A stretch of DNA of 64,000 nt, from positions 62,001 through 126,000 of the forward strand of contig CANJIV010000006.1 in the NCBI GenBank assembly GCA_947474595.1, written 5' to 3'. A program made the position numbers and the translations under genes. The stretch is from Solirubrobacterales bacterium (lineage in GTDB: Bacteria > Actinomycetota > Thermoleophilia > Solirubrobacterales > Solirubrobacteraceae). The notes under the pieces are model-generated. The model made no database searches. It worked only from the letters and a program-made list of their open reading frames with translations, and was not told the origin of the DNA. Below, piece after piece: positions 45,461 to 53,385 of this stretch; the first letter of the stretch is position 1; every line of letters starts with the position of its first letter.

Positions 45461-45489
45461 TTGGCTATGTTGTGTCGCTAGCTGATTAT
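45461..45489 (+). promoter_or_regulatory. Candidate promoter of the secreted lipase gene
   Basis: TTGGCT at 45461-45466, 17 bases, then GATTAT at 45484-45489. Matches to consensus are partial; the leader would be about 30 bases with GGGAGAGGGAG before the ATG. Confidence 0.3.
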
Positions 45490-45524
45490 GCTGACCACTT
45501 TTTGAGGGAGAGGGAGTCTTGATA

Positions 45525-46757
45525 ATGGCCACTACTTACCGCCGCCTTGTAGTTGCATCGACCGCGACCATCATCTGTGGGGCACTGTTTTTTGCGGGCT
45601 CTGCACACGCTGGGATAGCTCAGCCCGGCGTAGCTATGGGCCCAGCCGGGGCAGCTTTTTACACACCACCGAAGAGCCTTTTGAAAGGCACTCCAGGGTC
45701 GGTCATCTGGATGAGGGCCATTAAGTACTCAGCCGCGGGCCGTGTTGCGCTCCGATCGGCCTCTAAAACGGCGCTCGTCCTCTACAGATCCCGCGACCTA
45801 AACGGTGATCCAGTGGCAGTCTCAGGAACGGTTGATATTCCCAAGGGGAAGGCCCCGGCCGGCGGTTGGCCAATCATCAGCTGGTACCACGGTACGGTTG
45901 GAGTAGCAGATGTTTGCGCCCCCTCGCGCACGGTATCCGGTGGTCCCGCTGATGGCTATATCAACTACGCCACCGCTACTTACGATGCCTGGCTAAAGAA
46001 GGGTTACGCTGTTCTTCGCAGCGACTTCATAGGCCTTGGAACGCCCGGGCCGCATCGCTATCTGATCGGCCATTCAGCGGCTCGTGGCGGATTAGACATC
46101 ATCCCCGCGGCCCGCCGCCTGTTTCCAACATTAGGCAAGAAAGTCGTATTCGGTGGTCACTCGCAGGGCGGCCAAGCTGCGCTTTTCGCAGCAGCTGACG
46201 CGAAGAAACTTGCACCAGGACTCAAGCTCAAAGGTGTCTTTGTCTACGCCCCCGCCAACCATATCCTCGAACAGCGGTTGCTGATCGCAAACCTTGGCGA
46301 CCCTTTCAAGGCGCTCAGCGGGCTGGTCGTGATGATCCTCAATAGCGCCGCCCGTGAGGCTGGGGTTGATCCCAAGACCTTGGTCCAGCCGGAGATCGCG
46401 GCGCAGCTGGGAGAGCTAGAAAAGGTCTGCGCAGCAGAGCTCGGGTCAGCGGATCTATTTGGCAAGTACGCCCCCAACCAGATTCTTAAGGCCGGGATCG
46501 AGACCCCAACAATCGATGCGGTCATTAAGAAGATGAACCCGAACTTAAAGATTGCCGTTCCGATCCTGATCCTGCAAGGTATGGACGACGCCACGGTCTA
46601 TGAGTTTTATACAAAGGCACTCAAGGACGAGCTGGCCGCACTCGGCGATCGCCTTACCTACTCGACGTTTGAGGGGTTAGGGCATACAACGGTCACAACT
46701 GACGTTCTGCCAAGGGCCGCGGTGCTGGCGTTTCTTAAGGCGAGGTTCGGCTCTTAG
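45525..46757 (+). CDS. Secreted lipase-like alpha/beta hydrolase (LIP family)
   Basis: A 410-residue exported serine hydrolase. Signal peptide at residues 1-30 (TTYRRLVV, hydrophobic stretch, AGSAHAGIA cleavage). The catalytic part resembles the secretory-lipase family: GGWPIISWYHGTVGVADVC (oxyanion side), YAVLRSDFIGLGTPG, nucleophile Ser in VVFGGHSQGGQAALF, Asp in LQGMDDATVYEF and His in EGLGHTTVTTDV. Start ATG 45525 with GAGGGAGAGGGAG upstream. A repeat element begins about 35 bases after its stop, shared with the convergent P450 end. Probably degrades esters or lipids outside the cell. Confidence 0.88.
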   Translation: MATTYRRLVVASTATIICGALFFAGSAHAGIAQPGVAMGPAGAAFYTPPKSLLKGTPGSVIWMRAIKYSAAGRVALRSASKTALVLYRSRDLNGDPVAVSGTVDIPKGKAPAGGWPIISWYHGTVGVADVCAPSRTVSGGPADGYINYATATYDAWLKKGYAVLRSDFIGLGTPGPHRYLIGHSAARGGLDIIPAARRLFPTLGKKVVFGGHSQGGQAALFAAADAKKLAPGLKLKGVFVYAPANHILEQRLLIANLGDPFKALSGLVVMILNSAAREAGVDPKTLVQPEIAAQLGELEKVCAAELGSADLFGKYAPNQILKAGIETPTIDAVIKKMNPNLKIAVPILILQGMDDATVYEFYTKALKDELAALGDRLTYSTFEGLGHTTVTTDVLPRAAVLAFLKARFGS

Positions 46758-46791
46758 CCGAGGCTAGAACTTCGCTACTGAAGGGGGGCGC

Positions 46792-46852
46792 GGGGGGGTG
46801 AGCTACCAAGCCCTGAATATCTCAGGACAACTACGCAGACCCCCCCAAAAAA
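46792..46852 (-). repeat. Inverted-repeat element, copy 3 (reverse orientation)
   Basis: On the plus strand G7 (46792-46798), core CCCTGAATATCTCAGG (46811-46826) and C7A6 (46840-46852). Its reverse complement aligns with copies 1 and 2: TTTTTTGGGGGGGTCTGCGT, then the core CCTGAGATATTCAGG, then GGTAGCTCACCCCCCC. The core is identical to copy 2 over 15 bases. It overlaps the 3' end of the P450 gene and supplies its stop codon. Confidence 0.9.
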
Positions 46853-48282
46853 CGTACGCTAGCGGGGAGAGTCCGCTCGCGCACCACCATCGGCAGCCCG
46901 CCGCGCGGACCCAGGGTCGGTGTCATGCGGACAACAAGCTTCCACTCCGGCAGTAGCTCAAGCCTCATCTGAGCCAGGATAAGCGTCGCGACTACGCGGA
47001 TCTCCATCTGGCCAAAACGCATCCCAAGGCAGGTCCGAGAGCCGCCGCCGAATGGCACGTAGGCGCCTTTGGGAATCTTGGCTTTGTTCTGTGGCGAGAA
47101 GCGGTCGGGCACAAATGCCTCTGGCTCGGGGAAGACGTCAGGCAGCATGTGGCTAGCCCACGAGGAGTAGCTGACCGGAGCCCCGGTCGGCACGTGCACT
47201 CCTGCCATGTCGAAGCCATCGACACACCTGCGCGGCCCGATCCAAGCCGCTGGGTACATCCGAAGGGTCTCGTCAATCGCTTGGTCTAGGAGCGCAAGGT
47301 CGGCGGTGGCGAGTTGGGATGGAGTCGGCTGAGAGCCGCCGAAGAGACGGTCCTGCTCATCCTGAAGCCGCGCTAGCTCGTGGGGGTGGCGGGCGAGCTG
47401 GGTAAAGAGGAAGCTGATCGTGGAGGTTGTGGTGTCGTGGCCGGCAAAGAGCAGGGTCATCACTTGGTCGCGGATCTCGCGGTCGCTGAGTGGCGTGCCG
47501 TCCTGCTCGTCACGAGCTTCCATCAGCAAGGAGAGGACGTCGTCACCACCACTGGCCTGCGATCGCCGCCGAGCAATCTCGGCGTAAAGCACGCGATCGA
47601 TCCGCTTGCGCGCGGCGAGCATCCGGCCGAATGGAGTCCCCGGCCCGCGGCCGACTTGGACGAGGTAGTCGACGGAGTAGAAGTGCAGTGCGCGTTCGAA
47701 CTCCCGCCCAATATCGACCTCACGCTTGGTCTGGTCTGGATCAAAACCGAAGAGCGCGCGCATCGCGATTCGCAGGGCAAGGTCGCGAGTCCACCGCTCA
47801 AGATCAAACTCCTGACCGATCTCTAAGGTGGCCAGCGCGCCCAAGGTCTCCTCCACCATAGTTTCCACGGTTGCGCTGACTCGGTCGCGGTGGAACATCG
47901 GCAGCATGATCTGCCTGGCGCGGCGATGGTAGGGGCCGTCGATGGTCAGCATGCCATCGCCGAGAAGGGGGATTAGGTCGGACATACTGCCATCACGCCA
48001 ACGGAAGCGGTCGGCGTCGGAGACCAGCAGGAAGTGGTTGGCCTGCGGGCCAATCATGAAGACGTGGCGGATGTTGAGCACGCGAATCGTGAAGACCGGT
48101 CCGTACTTCCTGTAGGCCGGCAGCAAGACCGAGAGCGGGTCGCGGACCATCGCCATCGTGCGAGATGCGCTGTAGCTGACGGGTCCCGGAGGGAAGCTCC
48201 CGATCCGTCGTTGGTGTAGGGCCTCTCCGCCGAGCCGCTTGATCGGATTGTGCGAGATCGGACGCGGAGTTTCGAGAGACAT
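46831..48282 (-). CDS. Cytochrome P450
   Basis: A 483-residue heme-thiolate monooxygenase. Seen: I-helix MTLLFAGHDTTTSTISFL near residue 280, ExxR in IDETLRMYPAAWIGPRR near 338, and the heme loop FGGGSRTCLGMRFG near 415. The CYP102/CYP4-like, higher-molecular-weight appearance (PPGP proline region at the start, PFGGGSRTCLGM) suggests a fatty-acid or terpenoid-type substrate, but that is weak. No ferredoxin gene is adjacent. The last seven codons and the TAG stop lie in a dispersed repeat element, so the original C-terminus may have been a few residues different. tRNA-Asp follows its start on the opposite strand. Confidence 0.93.
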   Translation of the reverse strand: MSLETPRPISHNPIKRLGGEALHQRRIGSFPPGPVSYSASRTMAMVRDPLSVLLPAYRKYGPVFTIRVLNIRHVFMIGPQANHFLLVSDADRFRWRDGSMSDLIPLLGDGMLTIDGPYHRRARQIMLPMFHRDRVSATVETMVEETLGALATLEIGQEFDLERWTRDLALRIAMRALFGFDPDQTKREVDIGREFERALHFYSVDYLVQVGRGPGTPFGRMLAARKRIDRVLYAEIARRRSQASGGDDVLSLLMEARDEQDGTPLSDREIRDQVMTLLFAGHDTTTSTISFLFTQLARHPHELARLQDEQDRLFGGSQPTPSQLATADLALLDQAIDETLRMYPAAWIGPRRCVDGFDMAGVHVPTGAPVSYSSWASHMLPDVFPEPEAFVPDRFSPQNKAKIPKGAYVPFGGGSRTCLGMRFGQMEIRVVATLILAQMRLELLPEWKLVVRMTPTLGPRGGLPMVVRERTLPASVRFLGGSA

Positions 48283-48367
48283 CCGCCCTGAGGGTATCGA
48301 AGGGGTTGTCTGCCGTGGCGGCTAGGAGTTGCCAGTGGCGCTGGAATGGCATACTTCGATCTCGCCT

Positions 48368-48441
<74 letters not shown>

Positions 48442-48517
48442 CTCTAGGGGTATTTGAGTTAGAGAAGTTCGCAGGGGAACAGTCCTAACCCCACTAGAAG
48501 TAGCGCCCTGTTACCCG

Positions 48518-48533
48518 CAGATGAGGGGTGTTG
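48518..48533 (+). promoter_or_regulatory. Shared 16-base site, copy A, upstream of the ALDH operon
   Basis: CAGATGAGGGGTGTTG is identical to a site at 58138-58153, preceded in both cases by a C-rich stretch. Here it lies about 115 bases before the ALDH start. In copy B it extends into an inverted repeat; here the left half is only partly conserved (ACCCGCA). The TTG at its end could be part of a -35 box (TTGGCG). Candidate operator for the response regulator encoded nearby. Confidence 0.5.
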
Positions 48534-48649
48534 GCGTTGTGCCTGGGCTTTCTCCCTAGGTGCATAGCGATGATTGCGCTCTACGTGGTTAGGCTTCGCG
48601 AGACGGATCTCGTCACCTGAAACGAAAACCTTTGGACTAGGAGATGCAA

Positions 48650-50116
48650 GTGCGGCGATTTGGAGTCGTTTCGGCAGCCGAGATTCCGGATTCGGCGGTT
48701 GCGGTATGGATGCCACTGACCGAGCCCGCCACCGGAGACGTTTGGGCGGAGGCCGCGGAGTGCTCTGCAGACGACATCGATTCAATCGTTGAAGCCGCTA
48801 CGGTCGCCTTTCGCGAGCAGTGGCGGCCACTTGATGGCACTCAGCGGGGCCGGCTAATCCGTCGTTGGGCAGATCTGGTTGAACAACATGGCCCGGAGCT
48901 TGCAGAGCTTGACTCGCGGGATACGGGAAATCTGCGCACCGAGGCGCTAGGAGATGTGGCCGCAGCTGTCAACTGGTTGGGTTACTACGCGGGGATGGCG
49001 GATAAGATCGAAGGCCGCAGTTTGCCTGCCGCGCTAGGACGAGTGGGTTACACGGTTCGCGAGCCCTTTGGTGTTGTCGCCGGAATCAACTCTTACAACG
49101 CGAATGTGACTCAGTGCGCGTGGAAGGGCGCACCCGCTCTGGCCGCTGGCAACTGTGTGATTCTAAAAGCGCCCGAAGTCGCACCAGCGTCTTCAATTCG
49201 GATGGGCGAGCTTGCTCTGGAAGCCGGCATCCCGGCGGGGGTTGTCAACGTGGTCACGGGGCGCGGTAGCGTTACGGGCACCGCACTGGCCGAGCACCCC
49301 GGTATCGGACGCCTCGTTTTTACTGGGAGCGCCACTACTGCGGAGCGAATCACAATGAGTTCGGCCTCCTCGCTTAAGGCATTGGGGTTCGAGCTGGGCG
49401 GCAAGAATGCAGTAATCGTTTTGCCTGATGTGGATGCGGATCTATTTGTTCCGTCGATCCTGCATTCAAACTTCGTTAAGGCAGGCCAGAGCTGCGCCTC
49501 GGGGTCGCGTGTTTACGTTCACGCTGATCGCTATGACGAGCTTGCTGATCGGCTGGCCAAGGCTGCCCAAGCAATCAAGGTCGGACTGCCGTCTGATCCA
49601 AGCTCGCAGATGGGCAGCCTCGTAACGCAGGCCCACCGCGACCGCGTTGCCGAGATGGTTGCTCGGGGCGTCAGCCAAGGCGCACAGATAATCGCTGGCG
49701 GAGAACGTGCTGGTGGCCCTCTGGAGGCAGGAGCCTTTTATCAGCCTACGGTCGCGGTCGATCTCCAGGACGACAACACACTCGTTCAAGACGAGCTCTT
49801 TGGTCCTGTGTTGGGGCTGATGCGATATGAAGATCTCGACGAAGCGATTGTGCGAGCAAACGCTCTGGACGTCGGCTTGACGGCGCAGATTTGGGGCGAT
49901 AGTGCGTCGGCTATTCACCACGCTGCTCGTGAGCTAGACGCAGGAACGATCTGGGTCAACACCTACCGCTCGGTTCACTGGACTGCTCCCTACGGTGGAT
50001 TTAAGCGCAGTGGATACGGCAGAGAGAACGGCTTTGAGGCACTTGATCTATACACACAGACCAAGACTGTCATGTGGGATCTAACGACCGACAGACAACT
50101 CCCCTACCAAGCCTAG
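48650..50116 (+). CDS. Aldehyde dehydrogenase family protein
   Basis: NAD(P)-dependent aldehyde dehydrogenase, about 488 residues. The catalytic Cys is in KAGQSCASGSRVYVH near residue 283, the Glu in LGFELGGKNAVIVLPD near 249 and the Asn in VAGINSYNANVTQC near 150; PWNFP of most ALDHs is replaced by NSYNA. The C-terminal VHWTAPYGGFKRSGYGRENG block is intact. The start is probably GTG 48650, six bases after AGGAG; the ATG at 48644 directly abuts that AGGAG and would be poorly placed. First gene of the island, 48 bases before the SDR gene. Confidence 0.92.
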   Translation: MRRFGVVSAAEIPDSAVAVWMPLTEPATGDVWAEAAECSADDIDSIVEAATVAFREQWRPLDGTQRGRLIRRWADLVEQHGPELAELDSRDTGNLRTEALGDVAAAVNWLGYYAGMADKIEGRSLPAALGRVGYTVREPFGVVAGINSYNANVTQCAWKGAPALAAGNCVILKAPEVAPASSIRMGELALEAGIPAGVVNVVTGRGSVTGTALAEHPGIGRLVFTGSATTAERITMSSASSLKALGFELGGKNAVIVLPDVDADLFVPSILHSNFVKAGQSCASGSRVYVHADRYDELADRLAKAAQAIKVGLPSDPSSQMGSLVTQAHRDRVAEMVARGVSQGAQIIAGGERAGGPLEAGAFYQPTVAVDLQDDNTLVQDELFGPVLGLMRYEDLDEAIVRANALDVGLTAQIWGDSASAIHHAARELDAGTIWVNTYRSVHWTAPYGGFKRSGYGRENGFEALDLYTQTKTVMWDLTTDRQLPYQA

Positions 50117-50163
50117 GCAGTCCAAGCGACCAACCGATAACTAACCAAAGGAAGGGTTCCACT

Positions 50164-50895
50164 ATGGGATCTCAATCGATCTCAATCATCACCGGCGCTG
50201 GAAGCGGAATAAACAAAGAAATCGCGCGCCAGCTGGCCGCCGACGGACCCGTCGCGATCTGCGATCTAAATGCCGAAGCCGCCCAAGCCACGGCACAGCT
50301 AATCAAGGATGAGGGTGGTATTGCCGAGGGCTGGGCGATGGACGTTGCAGATCGCCAACGAGTGCAGACCGTCGTAAGTGAGGTAGCAGATCGTTTTGGT
50401 GGAGTCGACGTTCTCATCAACGGTGCTGGCTACGGACAGTTCAAGAGTTTCCTTGAGCTAGAAGAGGCCGATTGGGATCGGATGTTTGATGTTCATGTCA
50501 AGGGCACGTTTAACTGCACCCAAGCCGTCATCCCATTCATGCGCGACAAGGGCTTTGGCCGCATTGTCTGCTTCTCCTCCGTCGGCGCCTTTAGTGGCTC
50601 GCCGTCTCACTCTCACTACGCGGCCGCCAAGGCTGCGGTGATCGGATTTTCCAAGGCGCTCTGTAAGGAGATCGGCCCTTGGGGAATCACGATCAACTGT
50701 GTCGCGCCCGGTGCTATCGAAACGCCGTTCCTTGGAGACATCTCCGCCGAGGCCTTAGAGCGCTACTCCGACACGCCAGTTGGTCGTATCGGGCAGCCTG
50801 CTGATGTTGCTCATACGGTGCGTTTCTTGATCTCTCCAGATGCCGGCTACATCACCGGCTGGGTCGTGAGTGTTAACGGCGGCATCTACACTTGA
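50164..50895 (+). CDS. Short-chain dehydrogenase/reductase of the catabolic island
   Basis: A 243-residue classical SDR. Seen: SIITGAGSGINKEIARQLA (cofactor loop), acidic AICDLNAEAA favouring NAD, VLINGAGYGQF, active-site Ser in VCFSSVGAFSGS, Tyr/Lys in SHYAAAKAAVIGFS, and PGAIETPFL. ATG 50164 has AAGGAAGGG upstream; the frame from 50074 overlaps the ALDH end and is rejected. The stop overlaps the next start by four bases (TTGA), so it is coupled to the CoA-transferase gene. A keto/alcohol step on a ring or side chain is likely. Confidence 0.92.
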   Translation: MGSQSISIITGAGSGINKEIARQLAADGPVAICDLNAEAAQATAQLIKDEGGIAEGWAMDVADRQRVQTVVSEVADRFGGVDVLINGAGYGQFKSFLELEEADWDRMFDVHVKGTFNCTQAVIPFMRDKGFGRIVCFSSVGAFSGSPSHSHYAAAKAAVIGFSKALCKEIGPWGITINCVAPGAIETPFLGDISAEALERYSDTPVGRIGQPADVAHTVRFLISPDAGYITGWVVSVNGGIYT

Positions 50896-53378
50896 GTTTG
50901 CGGTTGCCCTCGGTCGAGCCTGACATCTCTGTGCTAGGGCCCGGCCCACTGAGCGGTGTTCGGGTTCTTGAATTTGGAGAGCATATTTCCGCGCCGTACG
51001 CGGCCCGTGTGCTCGCGGAGCTTGGCGCCGATGTGATCAAGATCGAGAATCTCGCGGGAGACTGCGCACGACGTAACGGGCCGTTCCTCGACGGGCTGCC
51101 AGATCCTGAGTCCAGCGGACTTTTCCACGCTCTCAACTTCGAAAAGCGCAGCTTTACGTTTGATCCAGGTGACCCACAAAGCGCATTGGCTCTTGAAGCG
51201 TTGCTCGCCGAAGCAGAGATCTTCATAACGAACTTGGGGCGCGACCAACGCGAAGCGATGGGCCTTGATTGGTCGACGATTGGCGCGCGGCATCCGGACC
51301 TCGTAGCACTCTCGGTTACGCCCTTCGGAGACAGTGGGCCATATGCGCAGGCACCCGGCTGCGCGTTGACGGCAGCGGCGCTTGGTGGCGCAACTTGGGC
51401 CGTCGGGCTACCAGAGCGTGCGCCGCTGAGCCCTCCCTTCGATGTAGCTGACTATCAGGCGGGAATCCACGCCGCCAGCGCTGCGATGGCGGCCTACTAC
51501 GCGCGAATTAACGGCGCCAAAGGTCAGGTCATCGACATTTCAGCCGCTGATGTAATCGCTAGCTACGTTGCTGCTAACTCAAGTTTCTACTCTGCTTTTG
51601 GTCACGCTTGGCACCGCTGCGGCCGCAAGGCTTCTGGCTCTGGGGGGACATATCCGTATGGCATATTTCCCTGCAAAGACGGGGCCGTTGTACTGATCGG
51701 GCGCTCCAAGCAAGATTGGGAGAGCTTGCTTGGGGGACTTGGCTCTCCCGGCTGGGCAAGCGATCCCCGATTCGAGGATCCCCGTGAGATCGCAAGAAGT
51801 TTCACCACTGAGGTCGACAGCCTTCTCCAGCCACTGCTGCTAGAACGCACGGTGGCGGAGCTCGTGGCCCTAGGCGAGGAGGCAAAGGTCGCCATTGCGC
51901 CCGTACTGTCGATTGCTGAGGTGCTCGAGCACCCGCAGTTTTTAGAGCGCAACCTCTTCGCCGGTGACTACCAAGTAGGCGGTCACCAAGTCAGCATGCC
52001 GACATCTCCCTTATTCGCATTGCGTGGCAGTGGGCCGCGAGTTCTACGCCAAGCATCTGAGCAGGGTGTGCAGATAACCCAGGCCAAATTCGACCAACCA
52101 AAGCAAACGCCCCCTGACCCCAGTGCGCGCCCTACCCAAGGCGCCGGCAGAGGCGCGGGCCCCTTGTCCGGCGTGCGAGTTATCGATCTGAGTTGGGTCT
52201 GGTCAGGGCCCTATGCAACAGCAATTTTGGCCGATTTAGGAGCCGAGGTGATCAAGATCGAACATCGAGACCGTCTCGATAATGCTCGGCTCAGGGGCCG
52301 CCCACTCAAGGACGGCAAGCCTGTGCCTGGCCCGGTTGAAGAGATCTCTCCCTACTTTCACCAAAATAACCGCAACAAACTCAGCGTCACTTTAAATATT
52401 AAAGACCCCGATGGCGCGCGCTTACTTAGGGAGCTTATTGCCGAGAGCGACGTGGTACTAAATAACTTTACTGCGGGGGTTCTTGAGCGTGTCGGCCTCT
52501 CCTACGAGCGCCTCAGCGAAGGCCATCCCGGACTCATCATGCTGTCGATGACAGCAGCTGGAAGTACTGGCCCGCTACGCGACATACGCGGCTACGCGCC
52601 AATAATGAGCGCTCTTTCAGGGATAGAAAGCCTTGTTGGCTACGACGACGAGCGAGCGATCGGCATGATGACCTTTGCACTTGGCGATCCCAACGCCGGG
52701 ATTCACGCCGCGGGGGCCATTCTGGGCGCTCTGATTGGGCGCGCACGGACGGGCGAAGGCCGCGATATCGATCTCTCCCAAACTGAAGCTATGGTCGGCG
52801 TGGTGGCCGAGGCCGCGATGTACTTACAGCTGACAGGCGATGATCCAAGCGGACGGGGCACGGACCATCCTCAGTACTGCCCGCACGGGATATTTCCTTG
52901 CTCTGGAGATGATCGCTGGCTCGCTCTTGCCATCGCTGACGACGCAGAGTGGGAGCGCGTGGCGACGGTTCTCGGCGAACCGGTCGAAGGTGACCCACGG
53001 TTCACCCACGAACGCGGCCGGCGGGCTAACCGCGATGCCCTTGATACAGCGATCGCAGCCAGAACCGCGAGCTTTGACAGAGACGAGCTCGTCGGTCGCC
53101 TGCGAGCAGTGAGTGTTGCTACGGCGCCGGTATTAGAGCTAGCCGAGCTCCAAGAAGATCCTCATCTGCGAGGTAGGGGCGTCTTCGCGGTCGTCGATCA
53201 CCAGATCACAGGTCCCGGCACACTGGCAACTTTGCCATGGATCATGAGCGCTACCCCCCCGGCAATCACCCGAAGTGCTCCACTGGTCGGAGAGCACACT
53301 CACGAGGTTCTCCAAAAGACCTTAAATCTCACACCCGCAGAGATCGAGCGACTAGAGGCGAGCGGGGCGATTAGGTGA
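50892..53378 (+). CDS. Tandem class III CoA-transferase (two CaiB/BaiF domains fused)
   Basis: An 828-residue protein with two complete CaiB/BaiF (class III CoA-transferase) domains. Domain 1, about residues 18-400: GPLSGVRVLEFGEHISAPYA, LGADVIKIENLAGD, catalytic Asp in PPFDVADYQAGIHAA near 183. Domain 2, about 425-815: GPLSGVRVIDLSWVWSGPYA, LGAEVIKIEHRDR, catalytic Asp in FALGDPNAGIHAAGA near 598. A Pro/Gln-rich linker joins them. Class III enzymes are interlocked homodimers, so a fusion could make an internal pair or two different active sites. Start TTG 50892 overlaps the SDR stop. It would move CoA between two acids in the pathway. Complete reading frame, no frameshift. Confidence 0.92.
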   Translation: MSLRLPSVEPDISVLGPGPLSGVRVLEFGEHISAPYAARVLAELGADVIKIENLAGDCARRNGPFLDGLPDPESSGLFHALNFEKRSFTFDPGDPQSALALEALLAEAEIFITNLGRDQREAMGLDWSTIGARHPDLVALSVTPFGDSGPYAQAPGCALTAAALGGATWAVGLPERAPLSPPFDVADYQAGIHAASAAMAAYYARINGAKGQVIDISAADVIASYVAANSSFYSAFGHAWHRCGRKASGSGGTYPYGIFPCKDGAVVLIGRSKQDWESLLGGLGSPGWASDPRFEDPREIARSFTTEVDSLLQPLLLERTVAELVALGEEAKVAIAPVLSIAEVLEHPQFLERNLFAGDYQVGGHQVSMPTSPLFALRGSGPRVLRQASEQGVQITQAKFDQPKQTPPDPSARPTQGAGRGAGPLSGVRVIDLSWVWSGPYATAILADLGAEVIKIEHRDRLDNARLRGRPLKDGKPVPGPVEEISPYFHQNNRNKLSVTLNIKDPDGARLLRELIAESDVVLNNFTAGVLERVGLSYERLSEGHPGLIMLSMTAAGSTGPLRDIRGYAPIMSALSGIESLVGYDDERAIGMMTFALGDPNAGIHAAGAILGALIGRARTGEGRDIDLSQTEAMVGVVAEAAMYLQLTGDDPSGRGTDHPQYCPHGIFPCSGDDRWLALAIADDAEWERVATVLGEPVEGDPRFTHERGRRANRDALDTAIAARTASFDRDELVGRLRAVSVATAPVLELAELQEDPHLRGRGVFAVVDHQITGPGTLATLPWIMSATPPAITRSAPLVGEHTHEVLQKTLNLTPAEIERLEASGAIR

Positions 53379-53385
53379 GCTTGCA

